From: G963663315 sp965214205
GTDB lineage: Bacteria; Pseudomonadota; Gammaproteobacteria; Arenicellales; Poriferihabitantaceae
Direction of reading: 5' to 3'
Assembly (NCBI GenBank): GCA_965214205.1
Contig: OZ243941.1
Location: 186,001 to 250,000, forward strand
Length of the DNA: 64,000 bases
The position numbers and the translations under genes were made by a program. Numbering within the stretch: position 1 is the first letter of the stretch; the number at the start of each line of letters is the position of its first letter. The notes under the pieces were generated by a model. It made no database searches and was not told the DNA's origin. It was given only the letters and a program-made list of their open reading frames with translations. This document shows positions 1-7,609 of this stretch, in pieces.

Positions 1-2153
1 ACGGGTCCGGCCTCTACGCTGAAACCCACAATCGTTAAACCGCGCTTCAACTCCAGCTTTTTCCCCGATATAAGATCAATGATATACGAGCGTCCCACAT
101 TGATATACGAGCGGCTCCTGTTGAATCCGGCGGACTTGAGGACAACGTGACCGTGCGCCAGACCTTTTGACTTATCCCGAATCCCGTCAGACATAAAGGA
201 TCGAATGATTCCGTCCAGCGTGGATTCAGGGATGCGTTCGTTCTCTTCAAACGAAGGATCCAATAGAATCATTTCGTCCAGCATGGACAGGTTTTTTTCA
301 TGGAATGCCGGGCTGGCGGGCGCTGCCCGGAATAATTTCCTGGGTGCGGAAATACGGATGCTGGTGGTGTTGTCATGCAGCGTAATGCGATTGAGCCTTT
401 CGTTTCCCAAGGTGCCGTACACCACACAGAAATTATCCGGGTTAAACGGTGTAATCGGCGCTAACCAGGCATTTTGTGAACATTTGTCCACCCACAAAAT
501 ACGCTGGTCATAATCCAGCTTTCCAATTTGCCGGCGTAATGTGGAGTGGTAGGAGGGGAACCGGACTTCTTTCACCCCCCAGGTTTTATCCAATACAAAT
601 AACGCTGGAAGCTTGATGTGTCTATCCCCAAAAGTCAATTGCTTCTTTCCCGGATTGACCAGGAAGTCATCGGAAATTTGAGGATAGTCCCATAGCGAAG
701 ACAGGTAGCCGCGGCTCCGGGTCAGCATTTCATCAATCGACTCCTCTGATTCAGATAACGTGGGTGCGTCTTTCAGCATGTCCCGGCCAAAACCCAAGCC
801 TTCAACGTTGTCCCCCATCAGATTCAATAAGGTAGGCGCAACGTCCAGGGTAGACCCTTTTCTGGTAATCTTCCCAGGACTGGTATTCTTGTCAAAAATC
901 ATCCATAAATTACGCCGCTCACCCATCTCAACTAACTCCGAGGCGGTAGTTCGCATGGCCAGGTGGTCCGACGAAACCACAAACAGGGTGTTCTCGAAGA
1001 ATTTACTGCCCTTCACATACCGGATGAAATCACCTGCCAGCCTGTCGGCGCAATGTACCGCATTGAGTATTGGATTAGTTCCATCCTGATAAACCAGATC
1101 CTTGCAGGATTTTGCGATATATCCTTTGGGGTGATGCGTATCCAGTGTAAGCAGGAATAATCCGAACGGCTGATCTCTTGCAGACAGCTCATCAAATCTC
1201 TGTTTGACTAGCGTGAACAGGCTGTCGTCGTAAAGTCCCCAGGCGTGTTTATAACTCCGATCATCCAGAGTACCCACAAACTTGCGGTATCCCTCAACCC
1301 GGTCAAAACCATGAGTCCGATAAAACTGGCCCTTACCAGCAAAAGACAGGATAGCGCCTCCCATATAATTCAGGTCATATCCGGCTTCATTCAGGATATC
1401 ACCGAGACATTCCGCTCCAGGAAGGAACTGATCCATACCGGTCATTGCGCTTTCATTGCCGCTCGGCGTGACCAAAGGGATGCCGCATTGACTGGCTACC
1501 ATACCGGCTATGGTCCAGCCCGTTCCGTAAACCTGGTGGACATTCGTAAAACTCAAGGACTCCTCCTCCAGAGCGCGCAGATTCGGCGTCAGGCCCGGAA
1601 ACAGATCTTCATCCAGATACGTCCGTTCGATTTGCTCCAGGTACAGCCAGACGATATTCCTGGGTTTGCCGGCAAACTGTACCGCCGCGCTTTTGACAAA
1701 AGAATCAGGCTTTTCTTTCGAGGCGATCCGTTTCAGACTGGACTGATACAGCGAATACAGGTCGGCAACGGCCGGGTTCAGGCTCCAGGACAGCAGGAGT
1801 GTGAATAATGCGGCGCCAACCCTGTATTTTTTTCCTGCAACCGGAGAGTCGGCCCGAAAATGCTTGCAGGCGATGAATGAAATCACTGAAATGGCGAGAA
1901 GGTAGATCAGAGCGCCCACGCCAAGGCCGATAAAATCCTCCCAGGCCGCGCCTTCCATGTTGACCGCCAGATGCCAGAATATCGATTCATCGATACCGGA
2001 TCCAGTCAAGGAATCAGCAAAGTACCAGAGCCCGGACAGAAACAACGAACCGAATATCAATACCGCAATCAGGACAGGGAACACTCCGGAACGTGTACTC
2101 TTGCGCCATAAGAAAATCGATACGAGCGCAAGCGTCAGGGAAATGGCAAGCAT
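1..2153 (-). CDS. opgB: Phosphoglycerol transferase I (OpgB/MdoB), 3' end beyond the window
   Basis: This membrane enzyme transfers sn-1-phosphoglycerol from phosphatidylglycerol to periplasmic glucans. About 717 codons are present and the frame stays open to the window edge. The family is about 760 residues, and the last visible residues (KRGLTIVGFSVEAGP) align with the very end of the E. coli protein, so little is missing. Four hydrophobic segments fill roughly the first 165 residues. The alkaline-phosphatase-like periplasmic domain follows with GTGWTIAGMVASQCGIPL (nucleophile Thr near residue 214), LTLDTHHPKG and VVSSDHLAM metal-site motifs. The start is the ATG at 2153; no better upstream start is visible. 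Family call is from remembered similarity to E. coli OpgB; no search was run. Confidence 0.9.
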   Translation of the reverse strand, partial: MLAISLTLALVSIFLWRKSTRSGVFPVLIAVLIFGSLFLSGLWYFADSLTGSGIDESIFWHLAVNMEGAAWEDFIGLGVGALIYLLAISVISFIACKHFRADSPVAGKKYRVGAALFTLLLSWSLNPAVADLYSLYQSSLKRIASKEKPDSFVKSAAVQFAGKPRNIVWLYLEQIERTYLDEDLFPGLTPNLRALEEESLSFTNVHQVYGTGWTIAGMVASQCGIPLVTPSGNESAMTGMDQFLPGAECLGDILNEAGYDLNYMGGAILSFAGKGQFYRTHGFDRVEGYRKFVGTLDDRSYKHAWGLYDDSLFTLVKQRFDELSARDQPFGLFLLTLDTHHPKGYIAKSCKDLVYQDGTNPILNAVHCADRLAGDFIRYVKGSKFFENTLFVVSSDHLAMRTTASELVEMGERRNLWMIFDKNTSPGKITRKGSTLDVAPTLLNLMGDNVEGLGFGRDMLKDAPTLSESEESIDEMLTRSRGYLSSLWDYPQISDDFLVNPGKKQLTFGDRHIKLPALFVLDKTWGVKEVRFPSYHSTLRRQIGKLDYDQRILWVDKCSQNAWLAPITPFNPDNFCVVYGTLGNERLNRITLHDNTTSIRISAPRKLFRAAPASPAFHEKNLSMLDEMILLDPSFEENERIPESTLDGIIRSFMSDGIRDKSKGLAHGHVVLKSAGFNRSRSYINVGRSYIIDLISGKKLELKRGLTIVGFSVEAGP

Positions 2154-2331
2154 TCAGTAAATTACAGTTGATAAATGGGATTGACGATCATTCAGTATTG
2201 AATGTCATGTCTGGACAACCGGGTTGAGTGGCGATGATACAACATCGGATTACGTTATAGGGGAAATTAATTGTAGTGGCGACAGTGGGATAAGTCTTGT
2301 GCTGTACCGGGGAGATACCTATAATCAGATC

Positions 2332-2616
2332 ATGTCCAAGGCCATCGCATTCGATACCCACCGCTTTGTCAAGCACCTGACGGAGAGCGGGTTCACAGAG
2401 AAGCAGGCCGAGACCCTGGCCGAGGAGTAGATCGCCCTGCTCAACACCAATCTTGCAACCAAAGCCGATATCGAAACGGTCAAGGCCGACATCGAAGCTC
2501 TGCGACTGGCAACCAAAACCGATATAGAAGCGGTCAAGGTTGATTTGCTGAAATGGATGCTCGGAGCGCTCATCGCCCAGGGAGGGCTGATCGTCGCCTT
2601 GGTCAAACTCCTTTGA
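2332..2616 (+). pseudogene. DUF1640 coiled-coil protein interrupted by an amber stop
   Basis: The frame begins MSKAIAFDTHRFVKHLTESG, typical of bacterial DUF1640 proteins (related to the CCDC90/MCUR1 fold). It meets TAG at 2428-2430 after 32 codons, then continues in the same frame through the coiled-coil repeats (ATKADIE, ATKTDIE) and the C-terminal membrane segment (KWMLGALIAQGGLIVALVKLL) to TGA at 2614. The family normally reads AEEQIALL here, so the stop is most simply a CAG to TAG change. Without the stop it would be 94 residues and full length, so only one mutation separates it from an intact gene. The IS256-family element lies 9 bp past the stop codon. DUF1640 has no settled bacterial function. 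Confidence 0.8.
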
Positions 2617-2625
2617 ATGGCAGTA

Positions 2626-2650
2626 GGGAGTGTTAGAAATTCTGTGTCAA
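2626..2650 (+). repeat. Left terminal inverted repeat of the IS256-family element
   Basis: 25-bp end, matching the reverse complement of 3918-3942 at 20 of 25 positions. The target duplication ends at 2625. Confidence 0.88.
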
Positions 2651-2690
2651 TTCTTTAACTTACAGCATAATGTTATGCGGAGAATTGATT

Positions 2691-3893
2691 ATGACCAACA
2701 AATTCGATTTTAATGAAGCCCTGAAGGCGATTCAATCAGGCAAATCTATCGAGGGGAAAGACGGTGTGCTTGCCCCGTTCATTAAACAACTCACTGAAGC
2801 GGCGCTGGAAGGTGAACTGGAAAGCCATATTGCAGATGATGTTTTGCCGAATCGCAAGAATGGTCGATCCAGCAAAACGCTCAAAACGAGTGCTGGCCGG
2901 ATTGACATTCAAACACCGCGAGACCGAGCGGGCACATTCGAGCCGCAGTTTGTTAAGCAGCGCCAAACCAGTGTGTCTGACGAGATAGAAAGTAAAATAC
3001 TATCGATGTATGGGCGGGGCATGAGTTACACAGATATCCGTGAGCACGTTGAAGAACTGTACGGCATCTCTGTTTCAAATGCCGCTATCAGTGCGGTTAC
3101 GGATAAGATTATCGATACCGTCAAAGCTTGGCGACAGCGGCCACTTGACTCTCACTATCCATTCGTTTGGCTGGATGCCATTCACTACAAGGTTCGAACC
3201 GATGGGCACTACCAGAATCGGGCGGTATACACGGTTCTGGGGCTTAATCTTGAAGGCCGCAAAGAGGTATTAGGCCTGTACCTTTCGCAGAGCGAAGGCG
3301 CTAACTTCTGGCTGGGTGTACTGACCGATTTGCAGAATCGCGGAGTGGAAGACATCCTGATCGCCTCCGTAGATGGCCTGACGGGTTTCCCTGAAGCGAT
3401 ACAAACGATCTACCCGAAAACGCAAGTACAGCTGTGTATTGTTCACCAGATACGCAACTCAATGCGCTATGTTGGCTCAAAGCGCCACAAAGCATTCATG
3501 GTTGATCTGAAGCGGGTTTACAAAGCCCTAAACAAAGAGGCGGCCGAATCGGCATTGGATGAACTAGAGCAAGCCTGGGGCGATAAATACCCGATTGTGA
3601 TCCAGTCCTGGCGCCGGAAGTGGGATAATTTATCAGTCTACTTCCGCTACCCAGAACCGATTCGGAAGGTAATTTACACGACCAATTCAATTGAAGCCGT
3701 ACACCGTCAGTTTAGAAAATTGACAAAGACCAAGGGCGGGTTCCCGAACGACAACAGCTTGCTCAAATTGCTCTACATGGGTATCCAGAACGCCAGCAAA
3801 AAATGGACCATGCCGATTCAAAACTGGGGACTGACTTTATCTCAGTTGGCCATCTTCTTTGAAGGCCGGCTTGATGGGGCGCTTGATCTGTGA
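2691..3893 (+). CDS. IS256-family (Mutator-type) transposase
   Basis: 400-residue DDE transposase that cuts and joins the ends of its own element. The catalytic triad is visible as D in VWLDAIHYKVR (about 160), D in IASVDGLTGFPEAI (about 225) and E in TTNSIEAVHRQFRKLTKTKG (about 335), with the C-x2-H-type segment LCIVHQIRNS between the last two. Length is normal for the family. An in-frame ATG lies at 2670, but ATG 2691 is preferred: it has a GGAG about 9 bases upstream and gives MTNKFDFNEALKAI, the usual family N-terminus. No frameshift or internal stop was seen. Confidence 0.95.
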   Translation: MTNKFDFNEALKAIQSGKSIEGKDGVLAPFIKQLTEAALEGELESHIADDVLPNRKNGRSSKTLKTSAGRIDIQTPRDRAGTFEPQFVKQRQTSVSDEIESKILSMYGRGMSYTDIREHVEELYGISVSNAAISAVTDKIIDTVKAWRQRPLDSHYPFVWLDAIHYKVRTDGHYQNRAVYTVLGLNLEGRKEVLGLYLSQSEGANFWLGVLTDLQNRGVEDILIASVDGLTGFPEAIQTIYPKTQVQLCIVHQIRNSMRYVGSKRHKAFMVDLKRVYKALNKEAAESALDELEQAWGDKYPIVIQSWRRKWDNLSVYFRYPEPIRKVIYTTNSIEAVHRQFRKLTKTKGGFPNDNSLLKLLYMGIQNASKKWTMPIQNWGLTLSQLAIFFEGRLDGALDL

Positions 3894-3917
3894 TCAGATA
3901 GGTTGAGTGTGATTACG

Positions 3918-3942
3918 TTGACACAGAATTCTGAATAGTCTC
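3918..3942 (-). repeat. Right terminal inverted repeat of the IS256-family element
   Basis: Partner of 2626-2650. It is followed at 3943-3950 by the second copy of the target repeat TGGCAGTA. Confidence 0.88.
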
Positions 3943-4026
3943 TGGCAGTACAGTTCACTCTTGCCTGTCCGCGAACCGGTCAAATCCATCCGTATTGAAA
4001 GTCGGGTTGTTGTGGCGGTTCAGGTG

Positions 4027-4299
4027 TCATATTGACAGGTCACGATAAAAGTTCTCGTGTGAACCCAGGGCGAGCAACGTCATGCAGTCCAATTTTTTAT
4101 CATACCGATAGGCCAACAGATACAGTTTGTCAGCCACTTTATATTTATACACACGCACACCCGCAAGCGGCCCCTTCTTCATATCGCCGGTGCCGGTATC
4201 AGTGATCAGCTTTCTGACCGCTTCATCGACGGCCGCTTTCTCTTTCCGATGAAGCTTCTTGACCGTTCTTGAAAAAACACCGCTTTGAACGACTTTCAT
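4027..4299 (-). CDS. RelE/ParE-like toxin of a type II TA pair (copy 1)
   Basis: 90-residue basic protein (MKVVQSGVFSRTVKKLHRKEK...) with the fold pattern of RelE/ParE toxins: an N-terminal helical hairpin rich in Lys/Arg, then strands VRVYKYKVADKLYLLAYRYD and a C-terminal LLALGSHENFYRDL, similar to the ends of RelE-like toxins. It overlaps the upstream antitoxin by 4 bases (ATGA), so the antitoxin is translated first. Family members act on mRNA at the ribosome or on gyrase; which applies here cannot be told. A second copy lies at 38019-38291, nearly identical over most of its length. Confidence 0.75.
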   Translation of the reverse strand: MKVVQSGVFSRTVKKLHRKEKAAVDEAVRKLITDTGTGDMKKGPLAGVRVYKYKVADKLYLLAYRYDKKLDCMTLLALGSHENFYRDLSI

Positions 4300-4514
4300 C
4301 CGAATTGATATTCGGTCAAATCACCTGCATCCGCCTCTTCCAGCCCAATTAACACCTCTTTCACAAAGCGCAGCGGTAAATCAGGGTTTTCCTCGGAAAT
4401 TTTACCAATCGTTGCCCAGTACTCAATCTGTTTGGGGGGCGAGCGATGATATACCCTGGCATACGCGGTCGCGTCCGCGACTAACTGATCCGACAATTTG
4501 ATAGCTTTAGGCAT
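4296..4514 (-). CDS. ParD-like antitoxin (copy 1)
   Basis: 72 residues beginning MPKAIKLSDQLVADATAYARV, matching the ParD-like antitoxin family (ribbon-helix-helix N-terminus; PPKQIEYWATIGKISEENPDLPL is characteristic). It should bind and neutralise the toxin at 4027-4299 and repress the shared promoter. The frame is open to 4550, but ATG 4514 gives the conserved MPKAIKLSD start shared with the second copy, and GGAG-like purines (rc of ctccc) lie just upstream. Its TGA overlaps the toxin ATG. Confidence 0.78.
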   Translation of the reverse strand: MPKAIKLSDQLVADATAYARVYHRSPPKQIEYWATIGKISEENPDLPLRFVKEVLIGLEEADAGDLTEYQFG

Positions 4515-4581
4515 AATCTCCCTTATGGAAAAGGTCAATAGGAAACACATTTAAAACCAAAAGGCTTATTTTTGCATCCTT

Positions 4582-4717
4582 AGAAAACACTCGCTGCTAT
4601 TTTTCAACGCCTGTGCCAAAAAATATTGAATGGGCGGTTCATAAATGAGTTTGCAGAAGCGGCCTTGCACAAGGAAGCCCAGGCATACATAAACACGCAA
4701 CAGGATGTTTAGCGGTT
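4582..4717 (+). pseudogene. Remnant of a hicAB pair, internally deleted
   Basis: Bases 4582-4634 match the start of intact hicA (from 6202), with one base lost from a T run and a few substitutions. Bases from about 4642 to 4717 match the last part of hicB (6727-6801) almost perfectly, including its TAG at 4710-4712. Everything between, about 470 bp in the intact copy at 6186-6796, is missing. No functional protein can be made. It is evidence of a former tandem copy of hicAB collapsed by deletion. Confidence 0.82.
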
Positions 4718-4843
4718 CGGGCTAGTCCGTGGCCAGCGTACCTGTAGGCGGTCACACAGTTTTATTTACACCCTCGATGACGTAGCTGTTCATGTTCTCC
4801 TATGGTTTACTGATTCTGAACCAGCGCCGAAGAATGCCCCCAC

Positions 4844-4881
4844 CCAATCCGCAAAGCGGATTGGACTCCCCCTCAAGGGGG
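4844..4881. repeat. Double-hairpin element, copy 1
   Basis: Hairpin 1 has perfect 9-bp arms (CCAATCCGC, loop AAA, GCGGATTGG). Hairpin 2, three bases on, is CCCCC, loop TCAA, GGGGG. The same arrangement occurs at 8803-8841: hairpin 1 is identical there while hairpin 2 has changed sequence but kept pairing. Both copies lie beyond the terminator of one of the two paralogous exported-protein genes. Confidence 0.7.
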
Positions 4882-4907
4882 GAATGATGTTGCGGGTTGC
4901 GGTCAAT

Positions 4908-4935
4908 AAAAAAGCCACCCGGAGGTGGCTTTTTT
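4908..4935 (-). terminator. Intrinsic terminator of the exported-protein gene 4977-5924
   Basis: Stem GCCACC/GGTGGC extended by A6 and T6 runs on either side, loop of four bases. It is symmetrical, so it may work in both directions; on the minus strand it sits about 40 bases past the stop codon. A copy with a different loop ends the paralogous gene (8871-8898). Confidence 0.88.
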
Positions 4936-4976
4936 ACTTCATCCCCTGAGGTTGGGGTGAATTAGTATATCAGTTA

Positions 4977-5924
4977 TTAGATGATTGTTGCGGTGGCGCT
5001 TGGTGCAGTACCATCAGCATCAGCAGTACCGTAGATAGCAGTCACAGTAAATGTGTACGGAGTAGAACTAGACTCGAGACCCATGATAGTGGCCCTCATC
5101 CCAGCTACAGTCTGCGGTTTGGGGAGGTCGGTGATGGAATCATGTGTTGTTACCACTCTATAGCCCGCAGCCATTGCGCGAGTATTACCCGAACCCTTCT
5201 TCCACTCTACGGTCGCTTCTCCAGAACCAACTTCTCCTGCAGTTGCCTTCACGTCAGATACATGATCATCGTTGTAATAGCCCGCTGTAAAGGTCACTTC
5301 AGCTTCCTGATCGCCATAGCCACCGCCATCGGCCGTAAATTTCACCGTGGTTTCGCCTTCAGCACCCCTATTAGCAGGAGCCGTGTCACTCTGTGAAATA
5401 ACTATATCCACCTGCTGTAGCTTATCCCAGTTGAGTATTGTGAATACCGTAGGGCCAGTACCAGCAACGCCTCCAGATTTTGTATCTCCGGCAACCGCTG
5501 CACTCATCACCGTCACATTTGATGTTGGTTTTGTGTTCAGCCTCATAGCGACACTTCGGGTGACCGTATCACCACCAGTTCCCCAAGCATTTACCACGCC
5601 GAGTGCCATTGGCTCCACATGAATACCAATCGTCGGTTCTGGCATATCAGTAGTTGGAGCTGCGGTAGTTGGCACCGGAGTAGTTGGATCCGTCATCGGG
5701 TCGGTGCCATCCATGGGATCGGTACCCATCATGTCGGTAGTTTGAGCATGGGCTGGAAGGATGATGGAGTTAACGATAGGTTTAGTCCATTGTTGAGATA
5801 GAGCGGAGGCTCCGAGTATTCCGGAGGATACGCCGATGGAGGTCAGTATTTTTCTTTTGGATTGGGAGGTAATTTCCTGGGGAGTGGAGTTATCCAGGTT
5901 TTCGGTATGTTTGGTATTTTTCAT
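4977..5924 (-). CDS. Exported two-domain protein with fibronectin III-like C-terminus (paralogue A)
   Basis: 315 residues. The first 84 or so are identical to the protein at 8927-9880: a polar leader, KRKILTSIGVSSGILGASAL hydrophobic core, SQQWTKPIVNSIILPAHAQ ending in a likely AHA|Q signal-peptidase site, then a low-complexity Met/Asp/Pro linker (MMGTDPMDGTDPMTDP). After the linker the proteins diverge. Here a beta-rich domain (about 105-225) with a GGGYGDQEAEVTFTA strand precedes a fibronectin III-like domain (about 225-315: ATVEWKKGS...GYRVVTTHDS...YTFTVTAIYG). A cell-surface or periplasmic binding role is an inference. The start ATG 5924 has no obvious ribosome-binding site. Confidence 0.72.
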   Translation of the reverse strand: MKNTKHTENLDNSTPQEITSQSKRKILTSIGVSSGILGASALSQQWTKPIVNSIILPAHAQTTDMMGTDPMDGTDPMTDPTTPVPTTAAPTTDMPEPTIGIHVEPMALGVVNAWGTGGDTVTRSVAMRLNTKPTSNVTVMSAAVAGDTKSGGVAGTGPTVFTILNWDKLQQVDIVISQSDTAPANRGAEGETTVKFTADGGGYGDQEAEVTFTAGYYNDDHVSDVKATAGEVGSGEATVEWKKGSGNTRAMAAGYRVVTTHDSITDLPKPQTVAGMRATIMGLESSSTPYTFTVTAIYGTADADGTAPSATATII

Positions 5925-5933
5925 CGATGGTTT
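5677..5933. repeat. 257-bp direct repeat, copy 1 (5' part of paralogue A)
   Basis: Identical base for base to 9633-9889. It covers the first 82 or so codons of each exported-protein gene plus 9 bases upstream of the ATG, and ends abruptly on both sides. Zero differences over 257 bp against unrelated bodies implies recent duplication or gene conversion confined to this segment. Confidence 0.93.
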
Positions 5934-6146
5934 TCTGGGATGTAAAGTCGGGGATAGTTATCACATTCAATAAAAGGCCACTTTGGTGTGGATTTTTATT
6001 GAGGATTTTGGAATTCAGGCAGGTTGTGGATTCCGTGATCACTGATGCGTAGGGGCCGGTCTCCGCGCCTGCTCGCCAACCGACAGGGTCAATCAAACGA
6101 GCGGCATATAACCCCACAAAACTTCCGAGTTTGGAGATTGCTGTTT

Positions 6147-6166
6147 CTGCTATCAGATGATAGCAG
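6147..6166. promoter_or_regulatory. Perfect 20-bp palindrome upstream of hicAB (candidate operator)
   Basis: Arms CTGCTATCA and TGATAGCAG are separated by GA and are exact inverse complements. The site lies 19 bases before the hicA ATG and directly upstream of an AT-rich -10-like TATTAT at 6174-6179. HicB antitoxins with a C-terminal DNA-binding domain repress their own promoters at such palindromes, so this is the likely HicB site. Confidence 0.65.
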
Positions 6167-6185
6167 TTTATGATATTATAAAGAA

Positions 6186-6440
6186 ATGAACAGCAAGCAG
6201 AAGAAAACACTCGCTGCTATTTTTTCAACGCCTGTACCAAAGAATATTGAATGGGCAAAAATAGAAGCGCTGTTAATTGCTGCAGGTTGCGTTGTTACGG
6301 ATGGTAGTGGTTCAAGGGTAAAGTTTGACTGTAAAGGACATACTGCGGTTTTTCATCGACCGCACCCGCAAAAAGAAACCAAGCCGTATGCCGTCCGTCT
6401 GGTACGCGAATATTTGGAACTGACCGGTATCAAACCATGA
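6186..6440 (+). CDS. hicA: HicA-family mRNA interferase toxin
   Basis: 84 residues with the HicA double-stranded-RNA-binding-like fold pattern: EWAKIEALLIAAGCVVTDGSGSRVKFDCKGHTAVFHRPHP. The GSGSRVKF and HRPHP stretches correspond to the conserved loop and catalytic-His region. It has an N-terminal extension (MNSKQKKTLAAIFSTPVPKN) common in a HicA subgroup. HicA cleaves mRNA when free of HicB. Its stop overlaps the hicB start by 4 bases (ATGA), toxin first, the normal hicAB order. The perfect palindrome upstream is the probable operator. Confidence 0.88.
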   Translation: MNSKQKKTLAAIFSTPVPKNIEWAKIEALLIAAGCVVTDGSGSRVKFDCKGHTAVFHRPHPQKETKPYAVRLVREYLELTGIKP

Positions 6441-6796
6441 ATAATCTAACGTATAAAGGCTATTACGCAAATATCCAATTTGAAGCAGACAGCGATGTTT
6501 TTGTAGGCCGTTTGGCAGGCATTACCGATATAGTCGTGTTTGAATCGGATACGGTTGAAGGTCTTAAAGCAGCGTTCATTGAAGCGGTCGATGATTATCT
6601 GGCGCATTGCAGGCGTATCGGGAAACGGGCGCAAAAAGCGTTTTCCGGAAAGTTGATGTTGCGGATCAATCCGGAGATACATGCAGAGATTGCATTAGCG
6701 ACTGAACTGAGTCATGCAAAAAGCATGAATGAGTTTGCAGAAGCGGCCTTGCACAAGGAAGCCCAGGCATACATAAACACGCAACAGGATGTTTAG
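6437..6796 (+). CDS. hicB: HicB antitoxin
   Basis: 119 residues. The N-terminal half (YKGYYANIQFEADSDVFVGRLAGITDIVVFESDTVEGLKAAFIEAVDDYL) is the partially degraded RNase H-like HicB domain that neutralises HicA. The C-terminal part (SGKLMLRINPEIHAEIALATELSHAKSMNEFAEAALHKEA) is a ribbon-helix-helix DNA-binding domain, which supports autoregulation at 6147-6166. Its last 75 bases are duplicated in the remnant at 4642-4717. Confidence 0.9.
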   Translation: MNNLTYKGYYANIQFEADSDVFVGRLAGITDIVVFESDTVEGLKAAFIEAVDDYLAHCRRIGKRAQKAFSGKLMLRINPEIHAEIALATELSHAKSMNEFAEAALHKEAQAYINTQQDV

Positions 6797-6910
6797 CGGT
6801 TATACAGGGCCCCTCCATGCTGGTTTTCGCGGGGCACAGGGGCAAGTTCCTACGATTGCGGCCGGGGGATACCTTGGACAACCACGGGGGATGCCATTTC
6901 GATTAAACGG

Positions 6911-7252
6911 CTACAGAACCGTTTTAGAATCCTGGGAGCGAATCTCTCGTTTGAATAGAGCAACCTTGATCTCTTCAGCCCGCGTGCGGGTCTGGGCAAT
7001 ATCGTAGCTGTTCTGCATCCGCATGAGGGTGTCCATAGAAACACCGAACGCCTTTTCAATCCGCAGCGCCATTTCAGGCGACAGGCGCGCTCGCTCGTTC
7101 AGTACGGCCGACAGCGCAGCCCGCGTCACACCAAGCGCCTTGGCCGCTCCTGTTACAGAAAGTCCCAAAGCTTCAATGATTTCACTTTTCACGAACCCGC
7201 CGGGATGGGCGGGATTCTTCATCCGGATGCCCTGCATCGCATTCATATTCAC
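6911..7252 (-). CDS. higA: HigA-type antitoxin (XRE helix-turn-helix)
   Basis: About 113 residues with a VapI/HigA-type DNA-binding domain: HPGGFVKSEIIEALGLSVTGAAKALGVTRAALSAVLNERARLSPEMALRIEKAFG, where the helix-turn-helix is GAAKALGVTRAALSAVLN. It follows higB by 3 bases. The start is either GTG 7252 or ATG 7246; sequence does not decide between them. It should bind HigB and repress the promoter at 7552-7581. Confidence 0.88.
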   Translation of the reverse strand: MNMNAMQGIRMKNPAHPGGFVKSEIIEALGLSVTGAAKALGVTRAALSAVLNERARLSPEMALRIEKAFGVSMDTLMRMQNSYDIAQTRTRAEEIKVALFKREIRSQDSKTVL

Positions 7253-7255
7253 ATC

Positions 7256-7546
7256 TCAATGATAATCTTCATAATCAAGATCAACAATTTCAATCTCTTC
7301 CCGGTCGATCCGGAACGTAAGCCGCCAGTTCCCGGTGACTGACAGACTCCAGGCGCCCTTGCGGTCACCGGTCAGCCGATGCGCCTTCCAACCCGGAGCC
7401 ATTCGTAATTCTTCCTCCCGCTCCATGTCCTGAAGGAAGGAAATGATGCGCCGAAGTTTCTGAGCGACGGCGGGCTGTACACCGCTGATATCGTCCTTCA
7501 GGATAAGTCGACGCAACCCCTTGTGGATCACATTCCTGATCTTCAT
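7256..7546 (-). CDS. higB: HigB-type toxin (RelE/ParE superfamily)
   Basis: 96 residues ending in the HigB hallmark SVTGNWRLTFRIDREEIEIVDLDYEDYH, with APGWKAHRLTGDRKGAWSLSV before it. HigB toxins cleave mRNA on the ribosome. The order toxin then antitoxin is the usual higBA order. A strong -35/-10 pair ends only five bases before the ATG, so the transcript may be leaderless. Confidence 0.9.
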   Translation of the reverse strand: MKIRNVIHKGLRRLILKDDISGVQPAVAQKLRRIISFLQDMEREEELRMAPGWKAHRLTGDRKGAWSLSVTGNWRLTFRIDREEIEIVDLDYEDYH

Positions 7547-7551
7547 ATTGG

Positions 7552-7581
7552 ATAATATCAGACGTGAGTGTATAGCGTCAA
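7552..7581 (-). promoter_or_regulatory. Probable sigma-70 promoter of higBA
   Basis: On the minus strand: TTGACG at 7581-7576 and TATTAT at 7557-7552, separated by 18 bp. The higB ATG begins at 7546, five bases after the -10, so a start point at normal distance would fall on or next to the ATG. Confidence 0.6.
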
Positions 7582-7609
7582 GCTACACCACACAAGGACA
7601 ACCCGGCTT

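Larger units (their letters stand above)
2626..3942 (+). mobile_element. Complete IS256-family insertion sequence with 8-bp target duplication
   Basis: The element is 1317 bp. Terminal inverted repeats at 2626-2650 and 3918-3942 match at 20 of 25 positions, with the inner 13 (AATTCTGTGTCAA) identical. It is flanked by the direct repeat TGGCAGTA at 2618-2625 and 3943-3950, the 8-bp duplication expected of IS256-family transposition. It carries one intact transposase gene and nothing else. Intact ends, target duplication and an open frame suggest a fairly recent and possibly still mobile insertion. Confidence 0.92.

Noticed and set aside
5890..6210. 106-codon minus-strand frame between paralogue A and hicA
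   Set aside because: It would cover the hicAB palindrome and promoter and the paralogue A start; composition is not coding-like.
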